From: Nemertoderma westbladi
Taxonomy: Eukaryota > Xenacoelomorpha > Nemertodermatida > Nemertodermatidae
DNA: 64,000 nt
Assembly (NCBI GenBank): GCA_032718475.1
Contig: JAUCBJ010003493.1
Location: 54,224-118,223 of the forward strand
Direction: 5' to 3'
Shown: positions 23,546 through 33,759 of the stretch, piece by piece
Numbering within the stretch: the stretch's first letter is position 1
Layout: each line of letters starts with the position of its first letter
Notes under the pieces: generated by a model
What the model was told of the DNA's origin: nothing
Seen by the model: only the letters and a program-made list of their open reading frames with translations
The model's database searches: none
Made by a program: the position numbers and the translations under genes

Positions 23546-23645
23546 TAAAATCTACCAAAACGTCTACCGCATATAACTTGGAGTAGCTAGAACGTCACTG
23601 CATATAACAAATTAAACGTTTTAGCTACAACGAATATACATATAT

Positions 23646-24042
23646 ATATATCTATTATAAATCAACTCAAAGGTTTATAAGCAAGTAGGCCTGTAATACA
23701 ACAATTAGGTCTTAATATCAGTTGGACTTACTGCTTGAATAACGGCAATAGAGTAAATTAAAGTAACCAAGTAACCCTATAATTTCAGAAATTTAATTAT
23801 TCTAGATAATTGATATACCAGTATCTATAATAGGCTTATTATATTTGTATATATTTGCACTGAAATTATATACCGGTATTCTGTGACAAACCTAGTCTGC
23901 AATACTTATATACACTATAAGTGTATACCGGTATTCTAATATATTGTAATTAATTACCGGTACTAGGCCAACAGTCATACTGAATTACTAGACTTGCTTT
24001 AACTGTAACTATAGCAGTAGGCATTCAACTGTATAAACAAAT
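23646..24042 (+). other. Leader of outer BEL/Pao, distal part
   Basis: This continues the leader beyond the TIR element and matches 33760-34300 (inverted). It contains repeated ATACCGGTAT motifs in an AT-rich context. Gag begins at 24043. Confidence 0.8.
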
Positions 24043-25331
24043 ATGTCTGACACAAAGCAAAACCTGTCAGACAGTCTAATCGATACAACCATCTGTGACA
24101 CAGATAGGAGTGTGGAACGATTAAGAAAGGAGTTCAGCTCACCTCCTACTGTAAGAAAGGTCATTCCTCCAGTAGTAGTATCGGACCCTAGGCTAATCCA
24201 ACACCGTAGGTCTATCATCGGTACTCGGGCCCAGGTCAAACGGAACCAAGAAGCAGCTGTCCAACAGCAGCAACACACTAGTCAAGAGCCTAGTTCCCAG
24301 CGACCCGAGAGCTCCAGTAGTTCGGATACTTTAGAGCTGACCCCCGAACGCGGAGTGAAGATGGTGGATACAGCTTATTCGGATCCCCTTCTCACTCTCC
24401 CTGCCGCAGTACTAACTACGATATTTATTGCGGTGGAGGAACACCAAGTCGATTGGGCGAGAAATAAGCGATCGACCGAAGATAGTTATGCGGGATACGC
24501 CAGATAAGAATTGATGTCTATTGTCGAGTCACAATGGAACTTTCCCGGACCCGGATTCCCGTTAGATTTATCCGAAGCTACCTGGGAAGACATACACAGG
24601 ATGGGAGTGACTAAAGATACGATGGATCCAGCTGTTTGGAAGAGGTCGGCAGCAGGATATGTGCAGGGATTCTTCGGCTCCTTAGAGCGATTAGAAGAAC
24701 AACTGTTTCGACAACCCCGAGGACCTCAAGAGCAGGAAGAGCTGCTATATCAAGTACGCGAAAGAACCCTACGCATTAGACTAATCCTATCAGCCTTTGA
24801 GGAAACTTCCAAACGAAGACAGGACACGTCGCTGCAAGTTGCTGTCAAGACCTGGTTCCAACGGGTAGGTCTCAAAGTTCAAGAAACGGCCAAGTGGAAA
24901 TCCCAGCTGGCTGAGCGACCAACCTATGAAGAATCAACCGAAGCCACCTTTTCTCAAGTGGAAAGTGAGGTGACAGCAGAGAGACCGCGAACGAGAGACG
25001 CCATCGACATCTATCTGTCAGACTATCAGCGTTTCTTAGGTGATGAAGAGCTGAGGAGACGGTTGTCTGGACTTTCCCCTAATAGTGAAGGAGCCAAGCT
25101 TGTGTTGGACGCAATCGATACTGAGATGATAGCTGCGGACCAAGCTAAATTTGATGAACGTCTCCGCATAGCTAGAGCTCAAGAAGAACAAGTAAAGAAA
25201 AGGCGGATAGAAGACAAAAAGGCAGCAGCAATAGCAGCGGCAATGGCAACAGCAGAAGCAGACAGAAAGGCGGAAAGAAAGGCGGCAGAAGCAGCGGCCG
25301 AAGCAGACAGAAAGGTGGCAGAAGCAGCGGC
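24043..25331 (+). pseudogene. gag: Gag, 5' half, outer BEL/Pao (interrupted)
   Basis: The start at ATG 24043 is supported by the inner copy (MSD-KQNLSDSL at 33759). A TAA at 24505-24507 breaks the frame; the frame then continues unchanged. The protein has a glutamine/serine-rich N-terminus, a helical middle (residues ~170-330) and an alanine-, glutamate-, arginine- and lysine-rich coiled-coil stretch. The coding frame is cut at 25331 by the inner retrotransposon; deleting the insert and one target copy puts the frame at 37112 back in phase. Gag would form the particle coat. Confidence 0.88.
25327..25331. other. Target-site duplication, left (GCGGC), inner BEL/Pao
   Basis: GCGGC precedes the inverted LTR at 25332 and recurs at 37107-37111 right after the other LTR. 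Confidence 0.92.
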
Positions 25332-26048
25332 TGTTCGCGCTTTCAGACCTTTGGCAGTTTAACCCGCCAAATTAGGATGTCTTCTAGATAATAAATCACA
25401 TTTAGCCTATGACAAGTATTTAATTCACTACACTAGTCGAAACCAATCTGTGCGCGATCATTCACCCGTTGGATATACCCGGGAGATTGGGTTCGACGGC
25501 TTAATTTTATTGCTATGTAAGCCTAATGTATTATTCGACTGACAGTATTATATAATCTCTGACAATATTATTCACCTTCGGGAAATATTAACAGTTCCTT
25601 TAGGACGTGGCGCTCTATCTATACAAACAGAGTTATGTCTTAAACTACTCACAACGATATGGCTTAGTTACAATTCACATATATGGCGCATTCTTTAGGA
25701 AATGCTTCATTATCAGTCTCACTCATACACAATGCTGCACAATACTGCACACTGATCTGCCGATCTTCACTGATTTTAGTCACATATAAAAGGAACACGG
25801 ACCGAATCATGTAGGGTCTATCAAATAACATTAGATTCACTTCAAACCACTCAACATAGGTCGCAATCATTTATCTGTAACCTTTCTCTCTTACCTTCGG
25901 TATATCAAGAATATTGGGTTTTCGGGGTTATTTGTCGTTATTCCAAATATAATAATTCATCAACCATATTATGAAGAACTGACAGTAAATAGCAGTATAA
26001 CAATATAAAAGTATGCACAGTGTTACACAGTATGCAGTGTATGCAGTA

Positions 26049-26089
<41 letters not shown>

Positions 26090-26481
26090 ACATCAGACAT
26101 CAGACATCAGACATCAGACATCAGACATCAGATAACGGATATATGTCCTTATAATTAAGCCTACTAGTGTAAGACTAAAAAGCTCTGATTGGTCAACCTG
26201 AACAACAAGAGAACAAAGAAACAAAGAAACGTCGACGTGGCAATATCAGCTGCTAGCCGTCGTCATGGTAGCGACACTGTTTTCAAGAGTATCGAGCTTT
26301 TACGTCACGGAATTACGGATTATGTCCTCTAAAGTACAAATACAGAAGAAATAGCTTTTATGTCCGCTAAAACACCAGTACAGCAAGGACACGGCCTTTT
26401 TATGCCTGGTAAACCAACTACAGAGTATTTTACGGGAAAAATAAGGAAAAATAACCGGACAATTCAGCAAAAGCTTTTACA
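25332..26481 (-). repeat. 3' LTR of inner BEL/Pao (LTR D)
   Basis: This 1150-bp LTR begins TGTTCGCGC and ends CTTTTACA on the + strand. It contains two heptamer microsatellites on the + strand: CAGTATG units (about 26040-26090) and ACATCAG units (about 26090-26130). It has three more of the first and one more of the second than LTR E, which accounts for the whole 28-bp length difference. Confidence 0.92.
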
Positions 26482-27893
26482 CCGCTCCCAGAAAATGGGA
26501 TTTTCAGTCTATAAAATATAAAAATCACAGTTTCTAAAACATAAAGATACTCTAAACAGTTAGTTTCTTTGCGCGGACGGCGTTTACGCAGTTTCGTGAG
26601 GCTAGCAAGAGTCCTTTTCTCTTTGGGGGGAGCCACTTTACTAGGAGGGCTATAAATCCTGGGTGAAGGGTGCAATATGATTGCATCAGAAGGTGTAGGA
26701 TTATGGTCGGGGTATCCGCCGTTTCGATATGCTTCTCCTCGAGCTGATTTTCCTCCGCTCGTAGCTGGATACGTTCATCCAAAAACTCTCGCAGAGAATG
26801 GGGTTGTCTAAGTGCGATATCTTCTTAGAGATTCTGGATTTCACAATCGAACTGAGATAAAGACAATTCGTTTATCGCTTGGACTTGCTGTTATAACTTA
26901 CGTTTATCTGAACAAACGTAGGTTTCCTTTCTGATCTTTGTAGAATAGCGTTTAACTCGTTTGGTACAACGTTCTCCGCCACTCTGGTGACAGGTTATAT
27001 CGTGTCAAGCCGGGACGATGGTAAGGGTTAAACGGCGATATTAAATGTCCGCGTCACAATCCGGCTAGGTAAGATGGGCGGCTAGCTAGAAATCACTGTC
27101 GGAGTGTTACCGATTAATTGTTAGGGTAGCACTAGATCTTTGAACAGTGAATACAGTCCGCGAGGATCCGCGACACCACCAGGATCGCAGGTCTGAGGTC
27201 CAACTAAGGAATGAGGAGGTTTGACCGAGTATTCCGGGACTCTGATCGTAGGTTTACTCCAGGATCGTTCGAGCCGAGTGAGCATAGGTGATACGTCAAA
27301 CAAGTTTCGCTCGAAACTCCAGTAAATATAACGAGCACAACTGTGTTTAACACAACATTTCCGTGGATGTTTATGTCTTTCCGTTTATTAGTTGGGTCTA
27401 GGGCATTTATCATAATAATACCAAAGACGCACGTCTGGTAGGGGAAACGCGGGTGATATTTATTTGTTGTTACAATGCTTCTATCAAGAATTCCAAATAT
27501 ATGTTGGAGTTACCGCGTTTATTTGTTTCTTTAATGTCTTTTCTTTCGAGCCGATTTCGAATAGAATTTTCGCATTCGAATTTCAGTTTATGGTTCCGAC
27601 TCCGCTGGGCAGGATATATAGTCGACATAGTCCGTATTGTGTAAATCGATAGGATGATCAGTAGTTAAGAAGCCCATATACGTACCATTACGCTGCGTAT
27701 ATCGAGCAGCGAATTTTCTATAGTCCAACTCTCGCGAGAGCTGCACTTGGGACATTGTCGGTTCGATATAACGACCATCGTCCTCCGCAGCAGTTGGACT
27801 AACGTCGCCGCGTATTAAGCTATCAACAAACGCTTGTAAAAGTAGAGTATATCGCTCCCCGATACCAAGACCATCTTCTATCAACTCCGTCAT
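26482..27893 (-). pseudogene. Third ORF of BEL/Pao, degenerate (inner copy)
   Basis: This starts at 27893 with MTELIED-LGI, closely matching the ORF at 45513, through LDYRKFAARYTQRNGTYM and HPIDLH. A frameshift/deletion near 27620 ends the first frame at 27588. Later matches are INALDPTNKRKD (about 27410), AEENQLEEKH (about 26740) and the basic tail TLASLTKLRKRRPRKE (about 26600). The zinc-knuckle part and much of the middle are deleted or scrambled. This confirms that the ORF belongs to the family, between pol and the 3' LTR. Confidence 0.8.
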
Positions 27894-29547
27894 ATCTGCT
27901 ATATATGAGTTTATCCATATTATAAGGAGTTTATATTTAGGCTAGCGAGCGTCGCTGCCTACTCCAATTAACCCCCGGACAGTACGAGATCCTCAGCGCC
28001 GATGTGTCGTCGCCGCTGTACTTTCGCCAACGACGTAGCCGCACAACGACAACGACAACCGGCACAAGTCACTCGACTGTCCGTCCCAAAGGCTTAGATG
28101 TACTTCAGGTTTTCCTTGGAGAGTTAGGTTACTTTTACGATTGCGACTAGCTACTGTAAACACACCTTAGTAGTAACATTCGCCTATAAACTCACAAATA
28201 CCACACACACAACTTGTCACAAATTACACACACTCGGGTCACTTGTCCGTTAGTCAATGCCTTCCAGAATGTCACTGTATTATTATGTATCCTTGGATAC
28301 TATCAGTGCACTATTTATTCCCTATGCTATTCAATGGGACAAGCTTTCTATTGTTCTTTTAACTCAATTCTAATTCTAGCGTGGTTGTTGCTATGGTGAC
28401 ATTATGCAAAGCTAGCGGTAGAATTAGGGTGATTCCAATGCATACAGATCTGGGATGTTATTTAATAGTATTCTTTAATAGTCAATGTTCTGTTTTATAC
28501 ATGACTTTATGAATTTTATCGGCTATTGACTATGTTTGGGAGACTTTCGCACACTCATATGCATAATAAGATAAATCTCCGCTCCCTTGATCTATTAATT
28601 AATGGAATTTTGGGAATTTTATAAATTGCGTAAAAATGGCAATTTATTAAATTCATTAAAAGGCATGAATTTAAATTTATTCCCTGAAATTTTATTATTT
28701 GATAATTAAATGGACATATTTTGATTCTAGAACATGTCTAGGGACACAAGATCCTTAATTCTATGACAATTGTCTTTTTTAAGAATATCGGTAAATGCTA
28801 CGATATCTTAATTGACTAGAATTGTTGAAGGATCTGAATTTTACAGATTTTGATTTATTAGATTTGCAAATATTAAATAATTAATATTTGAGATGGGCAC
28901 CGATTTATTCCAGAACTTGTCTGGGGACGTTAACCACTGATTCTAGAATTTGTCTTTCAAGTATATCGGTGGGTGCCGCGATATCTTAATCGACTAGAAT
29001 GACAGATGGTCAAAGGGTTTAACAGATTTATTTTGCGTGATACGCTACTGTTAAAGGGACATCACGCTACTATATGTATTATTTAATATACGGTATGAGA
29101 GCAATATCGCACGAAGCAATGTCAGTGTGAAGAGGCAAGTCGTTTCCAAGGTCTACCCAGAGCTTGGTTTAGCCGAGACACGAGGATCTGAACTTTGCAT
29201 TCCTAATACTCTGCCTACCAATAATACTTAAATATAGTAGTGGCTTTATTGTACTTTAATAAGTACGGACATTTCATCTTACTGTAGTTACGTATTTATA
29301 ATATAATACGGACAGTAAGGAAAGAGAAAAAATAATTATTTCTTCGCCGTCGCACTAAATATAATATAAGTAATTACGTACGTAATAAACACGAATATAT
29401 TGCACTATTCTACACAATAATCGCTAAATAATATTCTACTAAATTAAATAAAACGATTATAATAAAATTACATAGTAATACATACATAAATATAAAAATA
29501 ATAAAATAATATAAAATAATAGAGTCACACACCCACTCCATATGTTG
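27894..29547 (-). other. Spacer between pol and third ORF, inner BEL/Pao
   Basis: No gene is seen. It matches 43889-45512 of the outer copy (inverted). Both contain two copies of a block with ATATCG and CCAGAACTTGTCT-type motifs flanking ATTTAAT-rich sequence (about 28720-29000), suggesting an old internal duplication. Confidence 0.75.
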
Positions 29548-32500
29548 TTACGTTATGGAGTCCCTAGATGTTTGAAGGATTAGGGAGGTGGTCGTGGGAA
29601 GAGAATCTTGCCTTCCACAGTTTCCGGAGAGTCCTCCATTCCCTTCCGATAAACACAAACGACCGACTGGGTGATTGAGTCGCTGCATCCTGAATACAAT
29701 TCCAGGTTTCCTCTTCGTCCTGGAATAGTGACGATAGAAACATCGCTCAAAGTATATGACGGCGTCACAAAGCCGATTCCAGGAGCTATAGTGGTCCGTC
29801 GCTCTCTGCAGGAGAGGTGAGAGTCCCTGCGAGACGTCTGATGTTCCAGAGCTCCAATCGCTCTCTCTGATCTTCATGAAGGATCCACTCGCGGTGGGGA
29901 GGCCCAGATCCACGGCGTCGTCCCTGGCAACATGTAATACCGACAGATCTATCCCGGGTTCAAATAACTCCGATCCACCCGTCCGGGTTTTAGGTTTAAC
30001 TTTCTCCGCTCCCTTGGCTGGTCTAATCTCAGTCGGAGTAAGATGGGGAGGCCCTTCATCCTCCTTACTCAGGAAGTCGGGTTCACCTAACCGGTCTGTA
30101 GTATCTGTCAGTTCTTGAGGAGTTGCTCCTCTGGAAGCGATGTCGGCTATATTCATCGTCTTGGGGCAATATCTCCATTGATCTACATTGGAGTTAAGAT
30201 TGTCATTATCTGAGGAGTGTGGTGTTCCCTCAGTTGGGTCGTCTCCCTCACTAGTATCGTCTTCCCATTCACTCACCTGGCAGACGCGATCTTGAAGTAG
30301 TCTTTCCCTGAGCGTTCTACGGGAAGGTCCAGTAAGGTACCAACCTACTCTAGTTCTTACCGCATAGGTCTGAAGTGGTTGCGGTTGAGTAGGTCGTTTC
30401 TCTAATGTCTCCAGCGCCTCATGCGCGTTTTGGCCGATGAGTATTTGCACTCCAGGATAATCAGTCTGGAATCGAGGTATCTTAAGATGTTGGATGCTCT
30501 CATCCTCGTCCCAATTATAAAGGTCTGCTTGAGTAGTAGCGAAGTTCTTTATTGCCACCATTTTGACTGACCTTATACTGTGTTCTCCTAGTTTATCCTG
30601 TGGAGTGGACAACTCACCTATATAATAGTCGGCAGCCACAGCAGATTTCCAAACCTGCATGATCCCTGACATGTTTAGCTTGGTTCGGAACTTGGGTTGT
30701 CCAGCAAAGATGTCTTCGGCTAGTTCTTTATCGATGAATGTTCCTGTGCTGCCGGAGTCCAGGAGGGCGTTCACTATATAGCTCTTCTGAGGTCCGTGGA
30801 CCCGTAACTGGACTACAGGAAATTCTCGGATTCCTATATTGGAAGTTGGCGCTTTCCAAGATGGTTGTTGATCGGAAGTAGTTAAGGTAAGGTCGCTGTC
30901 TGTGTCTTTCTCATGTACGAGTGCTCGATACACTGCGGTGGTGTTTATTAGGTAACAGGATTCGTTTTGGTCGGAGAACTCGTCCGTATAGAATCCTTCC
31001 ATCTCAGATTGATCAGTGTCGTTCACATCACTGAATTGGACATGTAGTTCGGACTCACTTACCTGACTCGGGCTGTTTCGTTCGAATTCCGTGTGCAACA
31101 AGATATGATGTTTTGCGCCGCACTTTGCACACCTTGCGTCGGAGTTACAGGTTCGCCGTTGGTGTCCTCGTCTGAGGCAATTATAACACAACCGCTTATC
31201 CCACATGACTTCACGTCTATCCTTTAGTGATTTCCTCAGGAATTTATCACACGCATTTAAACGGTGGGGCCCGTCGCACAGCACACATTTCGGCTTGATG
31301 TTACTTACTTTAACCTGTGCTATGTGGTGCACACTTGTTCTTTCCTCGGGCTTTCTCACCTGAATTCTTTTAGGAGACGTAGGAAGGGTTTTTTGTACCG
31401 GTTCCCTTCTGTCATTGGGTCGAGACTCGGATTTACTTACCTGATCTTTAGGCATTTTATTGACATAATAAGATCTGTCAGTGTCTTTCCCGCTGTCCTC
31501 TCCTTGAGAAGTTTGGCTTTCACCGTCGTCGGTATAACATACTGGTGTTACCCTTCTCCTAGAAACGGGTTTCTCACTTACCTTGTTTTCCAATGTCTTC
31601 TCTCTGGACTGCCTTAGGAGCTGTAATTTCACTTCTCTATCTAAGAATGACATGAGATCAGTCATGGTAGGGTCTCGTCGTTGTTGTTCCATCATATATA
31701 ACACCTTCTTGTCCCAGCGTGTACCTACTCCACCCTTGGGCAAAGTAGATGCTAAGGCTCCTACAACCATAGAATTCTGGTATTCATGAGACTTACCTAA
31801 CCAATCTAGTTGTCTACAGATCTCCTGAATCTCATCGGAAAACTCTATAATCCCGCTGCTAAGAAACTTTCGGGGCGCCATTAATTTCGCATATAAATAC
31901 CTAGCTATGTTAGTCCTATTACCATACCTGATGTTTAGTGTATCCCAAACTTGTCTTAATCCGTCTGGATGTCCAATAAACTTTAACGCCATTAACTTGG
32001 GAGATCCTTCCAAGCACTCGATGAGGTATCTCAGTTTTTCTCCATTAGATAGTACAGAGTTCTGTATGTTATCTTTGTAATATTCATTAAAAGGTAACCA
32101 TTTCATCTCATCTCCATTGAACTTGACGATCTCTCCCACCTTTACCGCTTGCCGGGCTTCGGTTCTAGCCATTTGACGCGTAAAACTTTCTTGGGCCATC
32201 GTGTTATTTAATATCGAATTATCGGTATATAAATTTCTCGGATTATGATCAGTTCTATAGGGAATATCATTATCAACAGGTCTATAATTACCCTTAATAG
32301 GGTTCACTATAGGAGTTTCTACTTCGCTAGCAGTATAAATGCGTGTAGGCTCCACACCTTGCGCATGAGATACTTCAGACCTAACGGGTTGACACATTGT
32401 TACAGGGGGTGGTGGTATATCCTTTTGTAAATTTACTAATTTATCGCGCTCTAGCGCGATATTTTGCTGCACTTCTTGCAACTCTAACTTACTTTCCCTC

Positions 32501-33759
32501 ACTGTTCCCTTTAAATGTTGGACAGTCCCTTCCAACTCTCGGACCTGTTGGGAAGAGCGTATCCGATTCTCCCTCATCTCTCCTAGGAGAATATCCATCC
32601 CCCGCCGTCTCTCATCTACCCAATCAACCGCCGAAACGGGATCCGCCAACGTCGTAGCGGGCAGACGAGGGACAACGGGCGACAAATTTGGAATATTTCG
32701 CTCGGGGTCCAGGACCTGAACTGTCTCCTGGGCAGTTCTACGGGGCACAGGTAGCTTAGTGCTATGCAGAGGGAATTTATAGGTAGCTTCAGGGAGCACA
32801 GGTGTATCTATTACCGAAGGGGTGATTTCAAGAACAGGCCTACTTATTTCAGGCTCATCTACTATAGTAGGGAGTCTTTCTATTGTAATTATTTGGTCTG
32901 TGGGTTCTGTACTCTCTAAGTTGGTGTTATTTAGTTGCCTTCTAACAGCTGGAGGCAAATCAGGCAATTTCTGACGGTGGAATGTTCTTTTACGTCTGCT
33001 TAGGCGGGATCGATTTCCTCCGCCTTCAGTGTCGGTGGTATCGCCTTCCTCAGATGATGTATAACCTTGTCGTTTGGGAGTAGATCGATTCATCATCTGC
33101 ATATTACTAGCTGTTAACTGTTTATTAAAGCTATCTTGCCTCTCTTGAAGATTTTCCAACTCTAGTTGGGTTGTTTCTTCAGATGCCCTCCGTTCTGCTT
33201 CTGCCACTGCTATCTTTCTTTCCGCTTCTGCCGCTGCCGCTTTCCTTTCCGCTTCTACGGCTGCAGCTGCCGCTTTTGCCTCTGCCGCTGCCGCTTTCCT
33301 TTCCGCTTCTACGGCTGCAGCTGCCGCTTTTGCCTCTGCCGCTGCCGCTTTCCTTTCCGCTTCTACGGCTGCAGCTGCCGCTTTTGCCTCTGCCGCTGCC
33401 TCTGCTGCCTTTCTTTCCGCTTCTGCCGCTGCCACTGCCGCTGCTGCTGTCTTTCTATCTTCTATACGTTTTTTCCTTACTTGTTCTTCCTTTTCTCTAG
33501 CGATGCGGAGTTGTTCATCGAATTTAGCTTGGTTCGCCGCTAACCTATCCACATCAATCGCATCTAACACAAGTTTGGCTCCTTCGCTATTAGGGCTAAG
33601 TCCCTCCAGCCTTCTCCTCAACTCGTCATCTCCTAAAAAACGCTGATAGTCTGACAGATAGATGTCAATGGCATCCCTCTTATGCGGTTTCTCTGCTGTC
33701 ACTTCGCTCTCGGTTGTATCTAGTAGACTGTCTGACAGGTTCTGCTTTGCGTCAGACAT
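29548..33759 (-). CDS. Trimmed Gag-protease polyprotein, 1403 codons, inner BEL/Pao
   Basis: This is one uninterrupted frame from ATG 33759 to the stop at 29548. Compared with the outer copy it lacks three blocks: about 300 codons of gag after residue 16; RT plus RNase H after about residue 1187; and the integrase zinc and catalytic core after about residue 1348. It keeps the coiled coil with an 18-residue Ala/Glu/Lys unit repeated three times (33238-33400), the BEL/Pao gag domain (FNEYYKDNIQ, GTRWDKKVLYM), two CCHC-type knuckles (CYNCLRRGHQRRTC and CAKCGAKHHILLH, near residue 860) and the aspartic protease motif LLDSGSTGTFI (near residue 1000). The C-terminal remnant ends RPVGRLCL as in pol. 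The junctions lack GT/AG, so they are deletions and not spliced introns. Open frame plus young LTRs suggest it may still make coat and protease (inference). Confidence 0.85.
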   Translation of the reverse strand: MSDAKQNLSDSLLDTTESEVTAEKPHKRDAIDIYLSDYQRFLGDDELRRRLEGLSPNSEGAKLVLDAIDVDRLAANQAKFDEQLRIAREKEEQVRKKRIEDRKTAAAAVAAAEAERKAAEAAAEAKAAAAAVEAERKAAAAEAKAAAAAVEAERKAAAAEAKAAAAAVEAERKAAAAEAERKIAVAEAERRASEETTQLELENLQERQDSFNKQLTASNMQMMNRSTPKRQGYTSSEEGDTTDTEGGGNRSRLSRRKRTFHRQKLPDLPPAVRRQLNNTNLESTEPTDQIITIERLPTIVDEPEISRPVLEITPSVIDTPVLPEATYKFPLHSTKLPVPRRTAQETVQVLDPERNIPNLSPVVPRLPATTLADPVSAVDWVDERRRGMDILLGEMRENRIRSSQQVRELEGTVQHLKGTVRESKLELQEVQQNIALERDKLVNLQKDIPPPPVTMCQPVRSEVSHAQGVEPTRIYTASEVETPIVNPIKGNYRPVDNDIPYRTDHNPRNLYTDNSILNNTMAQESFTRQMARTEARQAVKVGEIVKFNGDEMKWLPFNEYYKDNIQNSVLSNGEKLRYLIECLEGSPKLMALKFIGHPDGLRQVWDTLNIRYGNRTNIARYLYAKLMAPRKFLSSGIIEFSDEIQEICRQLDWLGKSHEYQNSMVVGALASTLPKGGVGTRWDKKVLYMMEQQRRDPTMTDLMSFLDREVKLQLLRQSREKTLENKVSEKPVSRRRVTPVCYTDDGESQTSQGEDSGKDTDRSYYVNKMPKDQVSKSESRPNDRREPVQKTLPTSPKRIQVRKPEERTSVHHIAQVKVSNIKPKCVLCDGPHRLNACDKFLRKSLKDRREVMWDKRLCYNCLRRGHQRRTCNSDARCAKCGAKHHILLHTEFERNSPSQVSESELHVQFSDVNDTDQSEMEGFYTDEFSDQNESCYLINTTAVYRALVHEKDTDSDLTLTTSDQQPSWKAPTSNIGIREFPVVQLRVHGPQKSYIVNALLDSGSTGTFIDKELAEDIFAGQPKFRTKLNMSGIMQVWKSAVAADYYIGELSTPQDKLGEHSIRSVKMVAIKNFATTQADLYNWDEDESIQHLKIPRFQTDYPGVQILIGQNAHEALETLEKRPTQPQPLQTYAVRTRVGWYLTGPSRRTLRERLLQDRVCQVSEWEDDTSEGDDPTEGTPHSSDNDNLNSNVDQWRYCPKTMNIADIASRGATPQELTDTTDRLGEPDFLSKEDEGPPHLTPTEIRPAKGAEKVKPKTRTGGSELFEPGIDLSVLHVARDDAVDLGLPTASGSFMKIRESDWSSGTSDVSQGLSPLLQRATDHYSSWNRLCDAVIYFERCFYRHYSRTKRKPGIVFRMQRLNHPVGRLCLSEGNGGLSGNCGRQDSLPTTTSLILQTSRDSIT
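33238..33400 (-). repeat. 54-bp coding tandem repeat, 3 copies
   Basis: In the gag coiled-coil region an 18-residue Ala/Glu/Arg/Lys unit occurs three times almost identically. The outer copy has a different, non-expanded Ala/Glu/Lys stretch here. Confidence 0.9.

Larger units (their letters stand above)
16755..23645. mobile_element. ~6.9-kb gene-less TIR element in the leader
   Basis: The inner copy's leader reads straight through ACGGGTATATATAT-TATAAATCAA, while the outer copy is interrupted there by 6.9 kb. The ends are inverted repeats: TTCCTTGTAGCCAAAACGTTTT (core 16763-16784) and AAACGTTTTAGCTACAACGAA (23614-23634). Flanking TA runs make the exact target duplication unclear, but TA is plausible. 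No transposase or other gene is found. The interior is AT-rich, with tandem arrays, a LINE fragment, and extra copies of the terminal motif near the right end. It is probably a non-autonomous DNA transposon; the superfamily is not assigned. Confidence 0.75.

Noticed and set aside
33166-33543. Cysteine-rich 125-codon + strand ORF
   Set aside because: Antisense shadow of the Ala/Glu/Lys coding repeat in gag.
29548-33759. Missing blocks of the inner gag-pol as spliced introns of a retrotransposed mRNA
   Set aside because: Comparison with the outer copy shows no GT at the left or AG at the right edges of the missing segments.
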